Source of the DNA: JAVVEW01 sp032251045
GTDB taxonomy: Bacteria; Pseudomonadota; Gammaproteobacteria; Methylococcales; Methylomonadaceae
Assembly: GCA_032251045.1 (NCBI GenBank)
Contig: JAVVEW010000048.1
Location: forward strand, 1 to 18,306
Direction: 5' to 3'
Length of the DNA stretch: 18,306 bases
This document shows, one piece after another, positions 1 through 6,982 of the stretch. The notes under the pieces are model-generated. The model ran no database searches. It saw nothing but the letters and a program-made list of their open reading frames with translations, and was not told where the DNA came from. The position numbers were made by a program, and so were the translations under genes. Each line of letters starts with the position of its first letter. Within the stretch, counting starts at the first letter, position 1.

Positions 1-1
1 C

Positions 2-136
2 CTAAAGCACCGTGAAAATGCTCAAACTGAGCATGGCTGGCATCATGATGGCGGTGAACGCTCCCCTTTGTCGGGTGAGTCGGAGATTTGTATCTCCATC
101 CTGCCGGATGCACAAAAAAAATGGCCGCCCCATTAG
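2..136 (+). other. Possible 3' end of a convergent gene, or structured RNA
   Basis: A plus-strand frame is open from the window edge to a TAG at 134-136, giving about 44 residues rich in Glu, His, Ser and Gly. No family is recognised. The stop lies in the loop of the strong hairpin at 121-145, which is unusual for a real gene end. The same stretch folds into several consecutive perfect or near-perfect hairpins (18-34, 61-79, 82-97, 97-110), so a structured RNA ending at the terminator is an alternative. Without the sequence to the left the two cannot be separated. Confidence 0.22.
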
Positions 137-150
137 GACGGCCATTTTTT
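114..150. terminator. Bidirectional intrinsic terminator
   Basis: A GC-rich stem (ATGGCCG at 121-127 with CGGCCAT at 139-145, 11-base loop) is flanked by an A tract at 114-121 and a T tract at 145-150. It therefore gives a hairpin plus U-run on both strands. On the minus strand it lies 45 bases after the stop of the outer-membrane barrel gene and should end the ihfA-merR-barrel transcript. On the plus strand it would end whatever enters from the left edge. Confidence 0.85.
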
Positions 151-194
151 ATTGCATGATGCGAGATAATTTCCCGCAAGCTTAATGCGCCGAA

Positions 195-1193
195 TTAAAG
201 ATCTAAACGGACATTCATGCCAACGTTGTAAAGATTATTGTCATCATCATTCACATCGGTAAAACCGGTCACACCGAGGTACAAACCCGGACGGACTTGA
301 TAGTCAACACCGCCGCGAATATATACGACACCATCATGAATCTCGGTACCATTCAGCGATGTGCTGGCCAGACTGAATGATTCCTGGTCTTTATATTCGT
401 ACAAAGCCCCGGTATAGACGGTCAGGTTATCGATGACCTTGAAATCCATCTGGACATCGCCAATCCAGGTCAACTCGTCATAATCCGAATCAGCGCTGTT
501 CAGCATGGAAATGTAAGTATGGTTGTAACGAAAACCACCCCGACCTTTCAAGGTAAACGCACCGACAGAGTATGCGCCATTCAGATTGACTTCGGTCAAA
601 AACTGATGTGTGTCAAAATCGAATGGGCCATCATTGTTATCAGAACCGGTGTAGTTATAACTGCCTAATAACGAGAAAAATGCCCAGTCCGTCAGCTTGT
701 AGGCTGCATAAGGGGTAATGGCAACGGTATTGGTGTTGTTGTCATTCAGTGGCTGCTGAGTATTGCCATAGACGTAGGTCAGCGCACTACCGACATAAAA
801 ATCACCAAATTGTTTGTCAACACCTGTGACGAATTGATACAAGTCGGTGGAATAATCCGTTCTGCTGCCATCGTCATCTTTCAAGTGAGTATAGGTCGAG
901 CTGTTCCACAATGAGTCAATAATGCTGGAACCGTCAGACGATGCGGCCATTTTGTTGCCCGAATTCGCCAATGTGCCCGTGCTCAAAGGTTGGAAAATCA
1001 TGCTGGCCAAGTGCTGGGACACTTGGAAGTTAGTTTGGCGCACGATTTGATTAGATCGGTTACGTTCGGATTCCACCCGGTCAAAACCGTGCTCATCATC
1101 TCCAAACAGGCTGCCACAACAAGCGTCGGTTGCTTGAGCCGCGCCAGATACCATCATTATCATGGCTAATGGTAAGGTTCTTTTCAGTTTCAT
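195..1193 (-). CDS. Autotransporter-type outer-membrane beta-barrel protein without passenger
   Basis: The 332-residue product has a clear Sec signal peptide (basic MKLKR start, hydrophobic core, likely cleavage after AAQA at residue 21). About 75 residues of polar, partly helical sequence follow. The C-terminal ~230 residues alternate aromatic/hydrophobic and polar residues with Asp/Asn-rich turns, as in the autotransporter beta-domain family (for example the YQFVTGVDKQFGDFYVGSAL segment). The chain ends in Leu (NVRLDL) rather than the usual Phe. No large passenger precedes the barrel, so it is probably a stand-alone barrel or porin-like protein; substrate and role are unknown. GAGG lies six bases before the ATG. 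It starts only 29 bases after merR with no terminator between, so co-transcription with ihfA-merR is likely. Confidence 0.75.
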   Translation of the reverse strand: MKLKRTLPLAMIMMVSGAAQATDACCGSLFGDDEHGFDRVESERNRSNQIVRQTNFQVSQHLASMIFQPLSTGTLANSGNKMAASSDGSSIIDSLWNSSTYTHLKDDDGSRTDYSTDLYQFVTGVDKQFGDFYVGSALTYVYGNTQQPLNDNNTNTVAITPYAAYKLTDWAFFSLLGSYNYTGSDNNDGPFDFDTHQFLTEVNLNGAYSVGAFTLKGRGGFRYNHTYISMLNSADSDYDELTWIGDVQMDFKVIDNLTVYTGALYEYKDQESFSLASTSLNGTEIHDGVVYIRGGVDYQVRPGLYLGVTGFTDVNDDDNNLYNVGMNVRLDL

Positions 1194-1222
1194 AAGTTGC
1201 CTCGTGTATTGTGTTGTAAATC

Positions 1223-1576
1223 TTACTTCAGTATCTCAAGGATTTCCTCTAACTCAGCCAATGTTTGCTGAATCAGCTGGCGTGTGCGGATGTCATCTTC
1301 TTTGCCGCTATCACGGCTCAAGTGTGCTCTCGCCCCGCCGATGGTATAACCTTGCTCATAAAGCAAAGCCCGGATTTGTCGTATCAGGAATACATCATGA
1401 CGTTGGTAATAACGTCGATTACCACGCCGCTTAACGGGTGCCAGCTGACTAAATTCCTGCTCCCAATAACGCAAAACGTGCGGCTTGACCAAACACAACT
1501 CACTGACTTCACCAATGGTGAAATAGCGTTTTGCCGGTATCGCCGGCAATTCGTTGTTGTTACTCGGCTCCAGCAT
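1223..1576 (-). CDS. MerR-family transcriptional regulator
   Basis: A small winged-helix regulator of 117 residues from the ATG at 1576; a TTG nine bases upstream would give 120. The N-terminal ~70 residues after a short tail carry the MerR DNA-binding domain, with YFTIGEVSEL, VLRYWEQEF and RRYYQRHDV as typical helix-turn-helix and wing segments. The family's dimerisation helix follows (LIQQTLAELEEILEIL at the C-terminus). There is no C-terminal effector or Cys metal-binding domain, so the inducer is unknown. The start overlaps the end of ihfA by 17 bases. A MerR protein directly after ihfA is a recurrent gammaproteobacterial arrangement. The adjacent barrel gene is a possible target, by inference only. 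Confidence 0.88.
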   Translation of the reverse strand: MLEPSNNNELPAIPAKRYFTIGEVSELCLVKPHVLRYWEQEFSQLAPVKRRGNRRYYQRHDVFLIRQIRALLYEQGYTIGGARAHLSRDSGKEDDIRTRQLIQQTLAELEEILEILK

Positions 1577-1856
1577 AAGCCTCAACCCGAGCTTTTAGTT
1601 TTTGCCCTGAGCGAAAAGTGACAACGCGCCTTGGCGTAATCGGAATTTCCTCTCCTGTTTTTGGGTTGCGGCCGGGACGACTGTTTTTGTCACGCAGTTC
1701 AAATTTACCGAATCCTGATAATTTGACCTGCTCGCCTTGAGCAAGGGTCGCTTTGATTTCCTCAAAGAACAAATCAACAATTTCCTTCGCTTCCCGCTTA
1801 TTCAGGCCCAACTCTTCAAAAAGTCGCTCTGAAAAATCCGCTTTCGTTAATGCCAT
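1560..1856 (-). CDS. ihfA: Integration host factor subunit alpha
   Basis: IHF-alpha pairs with IHF-beta and bends DNA sharply at specific sites in replication, recombination and transcription. The 98-residue protein matches the family length. It carries the near-invariant blocks GLNKREAKEIVDLFFEE, QVKLSGFGKFELRDK, the DNA-intercalating arm RPGRNPKTGEEIPI, and RRVVTFRSGQKLKARVE. The frame stays open upstream into pheT, but the true start is the ATG at 1856 (MALTKADF), four bases after the pheT stop. This tight coupling to pheT is the classical pheST-ihfA arrangement of gammaproteobacteria. A MerR gene overlaps its 3' end. Confidence 0.97.
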   Translation of the reverse strand: MALTKADFSERLFEELGLNKREAKEIVDLFFEEIKATLAQGEQVKLSGFGKFELRDKNSRPGRNPKTGEEIPITPRRVVTFRSGQKLKARVEAYAGAE

Positions 1857-1860
1857 GTAT

Positions 1861-4236
1861 TCAGTCTCGTAATTTTGCCGCCAGCTGCGCATTGAGGTCA
1901 GCCAGTACCTGCTTAAATATAGCATCAATTTCAGATTCTGCGAGGGTTCGGTCATGCGCCTGCATCTGCATGGCCAGGGCGATACTTTTTTTGCCTTCAG
2001 GAACGCCATCGCCTTGATAAACATCAAAAACCCAAACGTCTTTAAGCGTGTCCGCAACACTATTATGGACGCAATCTATCACCTCGCGCACGGTAACAGC
2101 ATCTGCTACTAAAATAGCCAGGTCGCGCCGTACCGATGGAAAGCGCGACAAGCTGTCAAATTTAGGTAATGCTCTATTCAGCAGCAATGCCTGATCCAGC
2201 TCAAACAGAAACACCGGCGCGTCCAATTCAAACTTTTTTTGCAATTCAGGGTGTAATGCGCCCACCCAACCTATCACTTCGCCCGTACATTTGCTGATCA
2301 AGGCCGACTGCCCAGGATGCAATGCCGGATGCTGAGCAGGCTCAAAATGATAACGGTGCCCGGTTAAGGCCAGTAACTGCTCCACATCGCCTTTAATGCG
2401 GTAAAAATCGACCGGTTGCGATGACACAGCCCACTGTTCCGGTACGTCAGCCCCCATGGCCAGCCCTGCGATTGCCTGTCGTTGCAGCACAGTGTCTGTT
2501 TGTTGAATAAAGCACATACCCGATTCAAACAAGCGTATTCTGCTCTGTTGGCGATTACGGTTGTAGCGAGCCGCGTTTAACAACCCACACCAGAGTGTAG
2601 ATCGCATCACAGCCATGTCCTTGGAAATAGGGTTTTGCAAACGAATCGCGGCTAAATCGGGCTGCAACAACGCCAACATAGTAGCATCGACGAAACTGTA
2701 AGTAATCGCCTCTTGGTAACCTATGTCAACCAATGAAGCTTTAACCCGTGCCAATTCCAATTGCCCTTCAGGCGCTTGCGCCAAACCCGCCGGTACCGCC
2801 AAAGGCCTTTGTGGCAACTGGTTATAGCCAATCACTCTGGCAACCTCTTCAATCAGATCCGCTTCCAAGGCAATATCAAAACGAAAACTCGGCGCTTGCA
2901 CTTGCCAGCCTTGGTCGGCTTCCGTCACCACCATGCCTAAACGCTTAAGCGTGTCGGTAATCGGGAATTGTTGACTGTCGATTGCCAGCACCCGCTCCAA
3001 TTTGCTACGACGTAAGTCAATGATCGCTCGTTCTGGCAAGGCCTCAGCATCGCTTACTTCCGTGACTGGCCCGGCCTCGCCGCCAACGATTGCCAGTAAC
3101 AATTGCGTTGCCCTGGCTAACGCACGCACTTGCAAGTCAGGATCCACGCCACGCTCGAAGCGATGTGAAGAGTCGGTATGCAGACCGTAACGACGGGCCT
3201 GACCCATCATATAATCCGGATGAAAAAACGCGCATTCCAGAAAAATCGTTTGCGTACTATCGGTGACCGCCGAATCACGCCCGCCCATAATCCCGGCCAA
3301 AGCCAGCGGCTGTTGTGCATCGGCAATGATCAGAGAATCTTTTTTCAACGCCAGCGTCTGCTCGTTCAGCAAAACCAGAGATTCCCCTTCACGCGCCATG
3401 CGTACCTCAATCGCGCCTGTCAAACGGTCAGCGTCGAAAGCATGCAGAGGCTGCCCCATTTCCAGCAGCACATAGTTAGTCACATCCACGACCGGCCCTA
3501 AGCTACGCAAGCCACTACGCCGCAAACGCTCCTGCATCCACAGCGGCGTGCCACGTCTTTGGTCGATCTGCGTAATTACGCGCCCTAGATAACGCGGACA
3601 TGCTGCGCTAGCATCGACATTAACCGCAAGACTGTGCTGATGGCCAAGCGACAGCGGCTCTGGCAGCCAGGGCTGAAAGGCCAGCTGATTCAAAACCGCC
3701 ACTTCCCGGGCAATACCCTCGACACTCAGACAATCGGCACGATTCGGCGTTAAATCAACTTCAATACACTGATCATCCAACTCCAGATACGTGCGTAAAT
3801 CCAGGCCAATCGGCGCGTCATCAGGCAGTTCCAGCAAACCTTCCGCTTCTTCTGCCAAACCCAATTCCTTGGCTGAGCACAACATGCCAAATGATTCAAC
3901 ACCACGCAATTTAGAGCGCTTAATCTTGAAATTTTCCCCGAGCAATGCGCCTATCATGGCGACCGGAACTTTCAAGCCATCCCGAACATTCGCCGCACCA
4001 CAGACGATAGTTAACGACTCTGAGGCGCCAACATCGACCGTACAAACGCGCAAACGATCCGCATCCGGATGCGGGGCAACACCAAGCACCAGACCCACAC
4101 ACACACCGCTAAATGCGTTTGCCACCGGCGTTATTGCATCAACTTCAAGACCCGCCATGGTCAACTGCTCAACCAGGGTTTTGCTGTCAATATCGGGGTT
4201 GGTCAGAGTTCTCAACCAGGCTTCACTGAACTGCAT
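1861..4236 (-). CDS. pheT: Phenylalanyl-tRNA synthetase beta subunit
   Basis: The 791-residue beta chain of the alpha2beta2 PheRS is close to the usual length. Visible parts in order are the EMAP-II-like tRNA-binding domain (about 40-150, with PHPDADRLRVC and SFGMLCSAKELGL), the B3/B4 editing domain (around 210-390, with GPVVDVTNYVLLEMGQPLHAFD), the B5 domain (about 400-475), the catalytic-like core (SRFPSVRRDLAILV near 690) and the C-terminal anticodon-binding ferredoxin-like domain. The ATG at 4236 has AGGA eight bases upstream. The gene lies 60 bases after pheS and four bases before ihfA, so it is mid-operon. Confidence 0.97.
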   Translation of the reverse strand: MQFSEAWLRTLTNPDIDSKTLVEQLTMAGLEVDAITPVANAFSGVCVGLVLGVAPHPDADRLRVCTVDVGASESLTIVCGAANVRDGLKVPVAMIGALLGENFKIKRSKLRGVESFGMLCSAKELGLAEEAEGLLELPDDAPIGLDLRTYLELDDQCIEVDLTPNRADCLSVEGIAREVAVLNQLAFQPWLPEPLSLGHQHSLAVNVDASAACPRYLGRVITQIDQRRGTPLWMQERLRRSGLRSLGPVVDVTNYVLLEMGQPLHAFDADRLTGAIEVRMAREGESLVLLNEQTLALKKDSLIIADAQQPLALAGIMGGRDSAVTDSTQTIFLECAFFHPDYMMGQARRYGLHTDSSHRFERGVDPDLQVRALARATQLLLAIVGGEAGPVTEVSDAEALPERAIIDLRRSKLERVLAIDSQQFPITDTLKRLGMVVTEADQGWQVQAPSFRFDIALEADLIEEVARVIGYNQLPQRPLAVPAGLAQAPEGQLELARVKASLVDIGYQEAITYSFVDATMLALLQPDLAAIRLQNPISKDMAVMRSTLWCGLLNAARYNRNRQQSRIRLFESGMCFIQQTDTVLQRQAIAGLAMGADVPEQWAVSSQPVDFYRIKGDVEQLLALTGHRYHFEPAQHPALHPGQSALISKCTGEVIGWVGALHPELQKKFELDAPVFLFELDQALLLNRALPKFDSLSRFPSVRRDLAILVADAVTVREVIDCVHNSVADTLKDVWVFDVYQGDGVPEGKKSIALAMQMQAHDRTLAESEIDAIFKQVLADLNAQLAAKLRD

Positions 4237-4296
4237 GGAGATCGTCCTATTACTGTAGGTTAGGCCATCACGCCTAAAATTGAAAAATGGCAGGCA

Positions 4297-5316
4297 TCAA
4301 TGAAACTGCTGCAAAAAACGCAGATCATTTTCAAAGAACAGGCGCAAATCGTTAATGCCATAGCGGAGCATGGCTAAGCGTTCAACACCCATGCCGAACG
4401 CCAGCCCTTGAAACTGTTCCGCATCGATGTCGACAGCGGCAAACACTTTAGGATGTATCATGCCGCAACCCATCACTTCCAGCCAGCCGCTATGACCACA
4501 AACCCGACATCCCTTTCCGCCACAAATCACGCAGCCGATATCCACTTCGGCGGACGGCTCGGTGAACGGAAAATACGATGGCCGAAAACGAATCGCGATG
4601 TCGCATTCAAAAAACCGGCTCAGAAAATCATGCACAATCCCTTTCAAATCGGCGAAATTAACCTCGTTATCAACCCAAAAACCTTCTACCTGGTGAAACA
4701 TGGGCGTATGCGTCAAATCCGAGTCACAACGATAAACCCGTCCAGGTGCAAGTATTTTTAACGGTGGCGGCTCTGAAGACATAACCCGAATCTGCACCGG
4801 CGAGGTATGGGTGCGCAGTAAGGTGTGAGGATCGAAATAGAACGTGTCATGCATGGCGCGGGCAGGATGTGTCGCCGGAATATTCAACGCTTCGAAGTTA
4901 TGATAATCATCTTCGATTTCCGGCCCTTCAGCGATGCTAAAACCCGCGCCGGCAAAAATCTTTTCGATGCGCTGTAAGGTCAACGTGACCGGGTGCAGCC
5001 CGCCTTTGCCCAGACTTTTGCCCGGCAAAGTGACATCCAATGTCTCGCTGCGCAAGCGGGCATCTAATGCCTGGCGCTCCAGATGTATTTTTCTCGCCTG
5101 CAAGGCTTGTTGAAATTGATTTTTAGCCTGATTCAAAATCTGACCATAAGCTTTGCGCGCCTCCGCATCCATCTGGCCCAAACTTTTCATTTGTTCGGTA
5201 AATATGCCTTTTTTGCCCAGATATTTAATGCGCAGCACCTCAAGCTCTCCGCTCTCGGCCACCGTTTCGAGTTCGTTAATGGCCGTTTTGACCAGTTCCT
5301 CTAGGTTAATCGACAC
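4297..5316 (-). CDS. pheS: Phenylalanyl-tRNA synthetase alpha subunit
   Basis: This is the catalytic alpha subunit of class II PheRS, which charges tRNA-Phe. It has 339 residues, starting at GTG (5316) with a TTAGGT element upstream. The N-terminal coiled coil covers about 1-90. Motif 2 is RVYRCDSDLTHTPMFHQVEGF-like around residues 193-213, followed by FRPSYFPFTEPSAEVD (244-259), and motif 3 is GMGVERLAMLRYG near 308-320. Between the last two, a four-cysteine knuckle (C262, C265, C270, C273 in CVIC-GGKG-CRVC) replaces the short loop of the E. coli enzyme; it is also known from Bacillus-type PheS. pheT follows 60 bases downstream, and a 360-base spacer with a terminator-like hairpin precedes it. 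Confidence 0.97.
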   Translation of the reverse strand: MSINLEELVKTAINELETVAESGELEVLRIKYLGKKGIFTEQMKSLGQMDAEARKAYGQILNQAKNQFQQALQARKIHLERQALDARLRSETLDVTLPGKSLGKGGLHPVTLTLQRIEKIFAGAGFSIAEGPEIEDDYHNFEALNIPATHPARAMHDTFYFDPHTLLRTHTSPVQIRVMSSEPPPLKILAPGRVYRCDSDLTHTPMFHQVEGFWVDNEVNFADLKGIVHDFLSRFFECDIAIRFRPSYFPFTEPSAEVDIGCVICGGKGCRVCGHSGWLEVMGCGMIHPKVFAAVDIDAEQFQGLAFGMGVERLAMLRYGINDLRLFFENDLRFLQQFH

Positions 5317-5676
5317 AGACTGTACCTAAATTGATATGCTTGGGAAGTCAAAACACCGGACGGCGCTCGACCTGTAAAGAAGTCATCCAGAATGCCGAAC
5401 GTCATCAGCACGATCTGTGACGAATATGTCAGCGTTAGAAGCCTGCTGCTAGCGACGCATCTGTCGGCATAAGCGTTTTATGGCGATGATATATAGCGCG
5501 ACATTAGCGCCTGATTATATTCCAGAATAGCCATCAACTCAGCCTGCCAGGCACGCCCGTAGAGAGAATGCCGGCTAAACGTTGTTAAGCGTGCAAGTCC
5601 TTTGCTCACCCGCATCAGTCACAAAACATAAGGCGGTGACGGTTATGATACCGCCCCGCCTCGGCAGATCAGCAAT
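5317..5676 (-). other. 360-base rplT-pheS spacer, possible pheS leader
   Basis: This gene-free stretch begins (minus strand) with a terminator-like hairpin just after rplT (5621-5655). A second weaker hairpin with a short T run lies at 5352-5367, about 35 bases before the pheS start. A TTGACT hexamer at about 5345-5350 could be a -35 element, but no good -10 follows. An 18-codon frame from ATG at 5534 to TAA at 5478 exists, but it has no Phe run and so does not resemble the E. coli pheM attenuator peptide. An independent pheST transcript or attenuation is plausible but not shown. Confidence 0.4.
5621..5655 (-). terminator. Probable terminator after rplT
   Basis: Read on the minus strand, GGCGGT (5655-5650) pairs perfectly with ACCGCC (5637-5632) around a 12-base loop. 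An interrupted T-rich tail (TTATGTTTTG) follows. It lies 21 bases after the L20 stop codon, where an end of the infC-rpmI-rplT transcript would be expected. The tail is not a pure U run, so read-through into pheST is likely. Confidence 0.55.
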
Positions 5677-6039
5677 TTAAGCCTTACTGCGATTAGCTTG
5701 TGCGATTTTCGCCAATTCGGCAAAGGCCTCCATATCGCGTACTGCAAGGTCAGCCAGAACTTTACGATCGACTGCCACATGAGCATTGTGCAATCCGTTG
5801 ATCAAACGGCTGTAGGAAATGCCACATTGACGAGCCGCTGCATTGATACGCACAATCCACAAGGCGCGAAATTGGCGTTTTCTTTGTTTACGATCGCGAT
5901 ACGCATACTGGCCGGCTTTGATCACGGCTTGTTTAGCAACACGATATAAACGGCTGCGTGCACCGTAATAACCTTTTGCCTGCTTCAGTATTTTTTTGTG
6001 ACGGGCGCGTGCAATTACACCACGTTTGACTCTTGCCAT
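5677..6039 (-). CDS. rplT: 50S ribosomal protein L20
   Basis: L20 binds 23S rRNA early in large-subunit assembly and in enteric bacteria represses its own operon by binding the rpmI leader mRNA. The 120-residue, very basic protein has the family signature from the start (MARVKRGVIARARHKKILK), then AKGYYGARSRLYRVAKQAV and RKQRKRQFRALWI, with the globular RNA-binding C-terminus SYSRLINGLHNAHVAVDRK. GGAG is well placed before the ATG. It follows rpmI by 17 bases, as in the canonical infC-rpmI-rplT operon. Confidence 0.98.
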   Translation of the reverse strand: MARVKRGVIARARHKKILKQAKGYYGARSRLYRVAKQAVIKAGQYAYRDRKQRKRQFRALWIVRINAAARQCGISYSRLINGLHNAHVAVDRKVLADLAVRDMEAFAELAKIAQANRSKA

Positions 6040-6056
6040 AAGTGATCTCCTTCAGC

Positions 6057-6254
6057 TTATAAGTAAGGTAACAAACGTGCGGTCATGCGCACATCTGCCG
6101 GATGCAGTGTCGCCGGCTTGCGCAACTGACGTTTTCTTTTGGTGGACTTTTTAGTCAGAATATGGCGACGATGCGACTGCTTGCACTTAAAGCCACCGCC
6201 ACCGGTTCGCTTGAAGCGCTTGGCAGCGCCTCGGTTGGTTTTCATTTTTGGCAT
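6057..6254 (-). CDS. rpmI: 50S ribosomal protein L35
   Basis: The 65-residue, Lys/Arg-rich large-subunit protein begins PKMKTNRGAAKRFKRTG and ends DVRMTARLLPYL, both typical of L35. A strong AAGGAG lies seven bases before the ATG at 6254. It sits between infC (182-base spacer) and rplT (17 bases), the standard order. In E. coli the region before this gene is the L20 translational operator; whether that structure exists here is discussed with the spacer. Confidence 0.98.
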   Translation of the reverse strand: MPKMKTNRGAAKRFKRTGGGGFKCKQSHRRHILTKKSTKRKRQLRKPATLHPADVRMTARLLPYL

Positions 6255-6436
6255 TTTTTCTCCTTCGCATTACGCGTGGTTGGTATAGCCCACAAGGCAA
6301 ATGCTAAGCCCGGCAGGTCACAATAGTTGTCCAAATCACCGACTGGAGATTGTAAGCGTCTTGCGCTGTTCGCAGCAAATCACTCAGACACTTCAGGCTG
6401 CTAATAGCGTTTAAACACAAAAACCATGGATCTTTT
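6255..6436 (-). promoter_or_regulatory. infC-rpmI leader region, candidate L20 operator
   Basis: A 182-base gene-free spacer lies between infC and rpmI, longer than the other gaps in this operon except rplT-pheS. In E. coli the equivalent leader contains the L20-binding translational operator. Here the minus strand shows a small stem-loop (TTGC...GCAA around 6357-6376) and the rpmI Shine-Dalgarno GGAG at 6261-6264. I could not recognise an L20 pseudoknot by eye, so the call rests on position. Confidence 0.3.
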
Positions 6437-6961
6437 TTATTTCTTGCGCTTAGGTGCCAGCACCATCACCATCTGACGCCCCTCAAGCTTGGGAAATTGC
6501 TCGGCCACGGCAATTTCCAATAAATCCTGCTCGATGCGCTTCAACAAATCCATACCCAGCTCTTTATGTGCCATTTCCCTGCCTCGAAAGCGTAAGGTAA
6601 CTTTAGTCTTATTACCCTCGTCAAGAAACTTGCTTAAGTTGCGTAGTTTGATTTGGTAATCACCTTCATCGGTGCCAGGCCGAAATTTAACTTCCTTAAC
6701 CTGAATTTGTTTTTGCTTTTTCTTGGCCGCCTGCAACTTTTTGTTTTGTTCAAACTGAAACTTGCCATAATCCATGACCTTGCAAACCGGCGGATCAGCA
6801 TTGGGTGAAATCTCGACCAAGTCCAACTCGTTTTGTTCGGCATGACGCAGGGCTTCATCAAGCGGCACAATTCCCATTGCCCCACCATCGGCATCAATCA
6901 GCCGAACCCGGCGTGCGCTGATGGCATTATTTAAACGGGTGTTATCTTTTTTCGCAGCGAT
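6437..6961 (-). CDS. infC: Translation initiation factor IF-3
   Basis: IF-3 binds the 30S subunit, prevents premature 50S joining and monitors start-codon choice. The protein has both standard halves. The N-domain runs NNAISARRVRLIDADG...VDLVEISPN-type to DPPVCKVMDYGKFQFEQ, then comes a Lys-rich linker, then the C-domain VKEVKFRPGTDEGDYQ, VTLRFRGREMAHKELG and EGRQMVMVLAPKRKK. There is no ATG, GTG or well-placed TTG start. A perfect GGAGG (6974-6970) precedes an in-frame ATC at 6961-6959 by eight bases, giving 174 residues. The TTG at 6976 would put that GGAGG inside the gene and has no ribosome site. Rare starts (AUU in E. coli) are the basis of IF-3 autoregulation. thrS ends 21 bases upstream. 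Confidence 0.95.
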   Translation of the reverse strand: MAAKKDNTRLNNAISARRVRLIDADGGAMGIVPLDEALRHAEQNELDLVEISPNADPPVCKVMDYGKFQFEQNKKLQAAKKKQKQIQVKEVKFRPGTDEGDYQIKLRNLSKFLDEGNKTKVTLRFRGREMAHKELGMDLLKRIEQDLLEIAVAEQFPKLEGRQMVMVLAPKRKK

Positions 6962-6969
6962 ATTCCGAT

Positions 6970-6974
6970 CCTCC
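6970..6974 (-). promoter_or_regulatory. Shine-Dalgarno that fixes the infC ATC start
   Basis: On the minus strand GGAGG is followed by the eight-base spacer ATCGGAAT and then ATC. It is the only strong ribosome site between the thrS stop (6983-6985) and conserved IF-3 sequence. It supports initiation at ATC 6961 rather than the TTG at 6976, which overlaps this motif. Confidence 0.8.
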
Positions 6975-6982
6975 AATCGTGT

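Noticed and set aside
1857..2060. N-terminal extension of the IHF alpha frame to 166 residues
   Set aside because: The frame is open upstream but lies wholly inside pheT on the same strand, and family length and sequence start exactly at the ATG at 1856.
5478..5534. 18-codon open frame in the rplT-pheS spacer as a pheM-like leader peptide
   Set aside because: It has no phenylalanine, no convincing ribosome site and no terminator directly after it.
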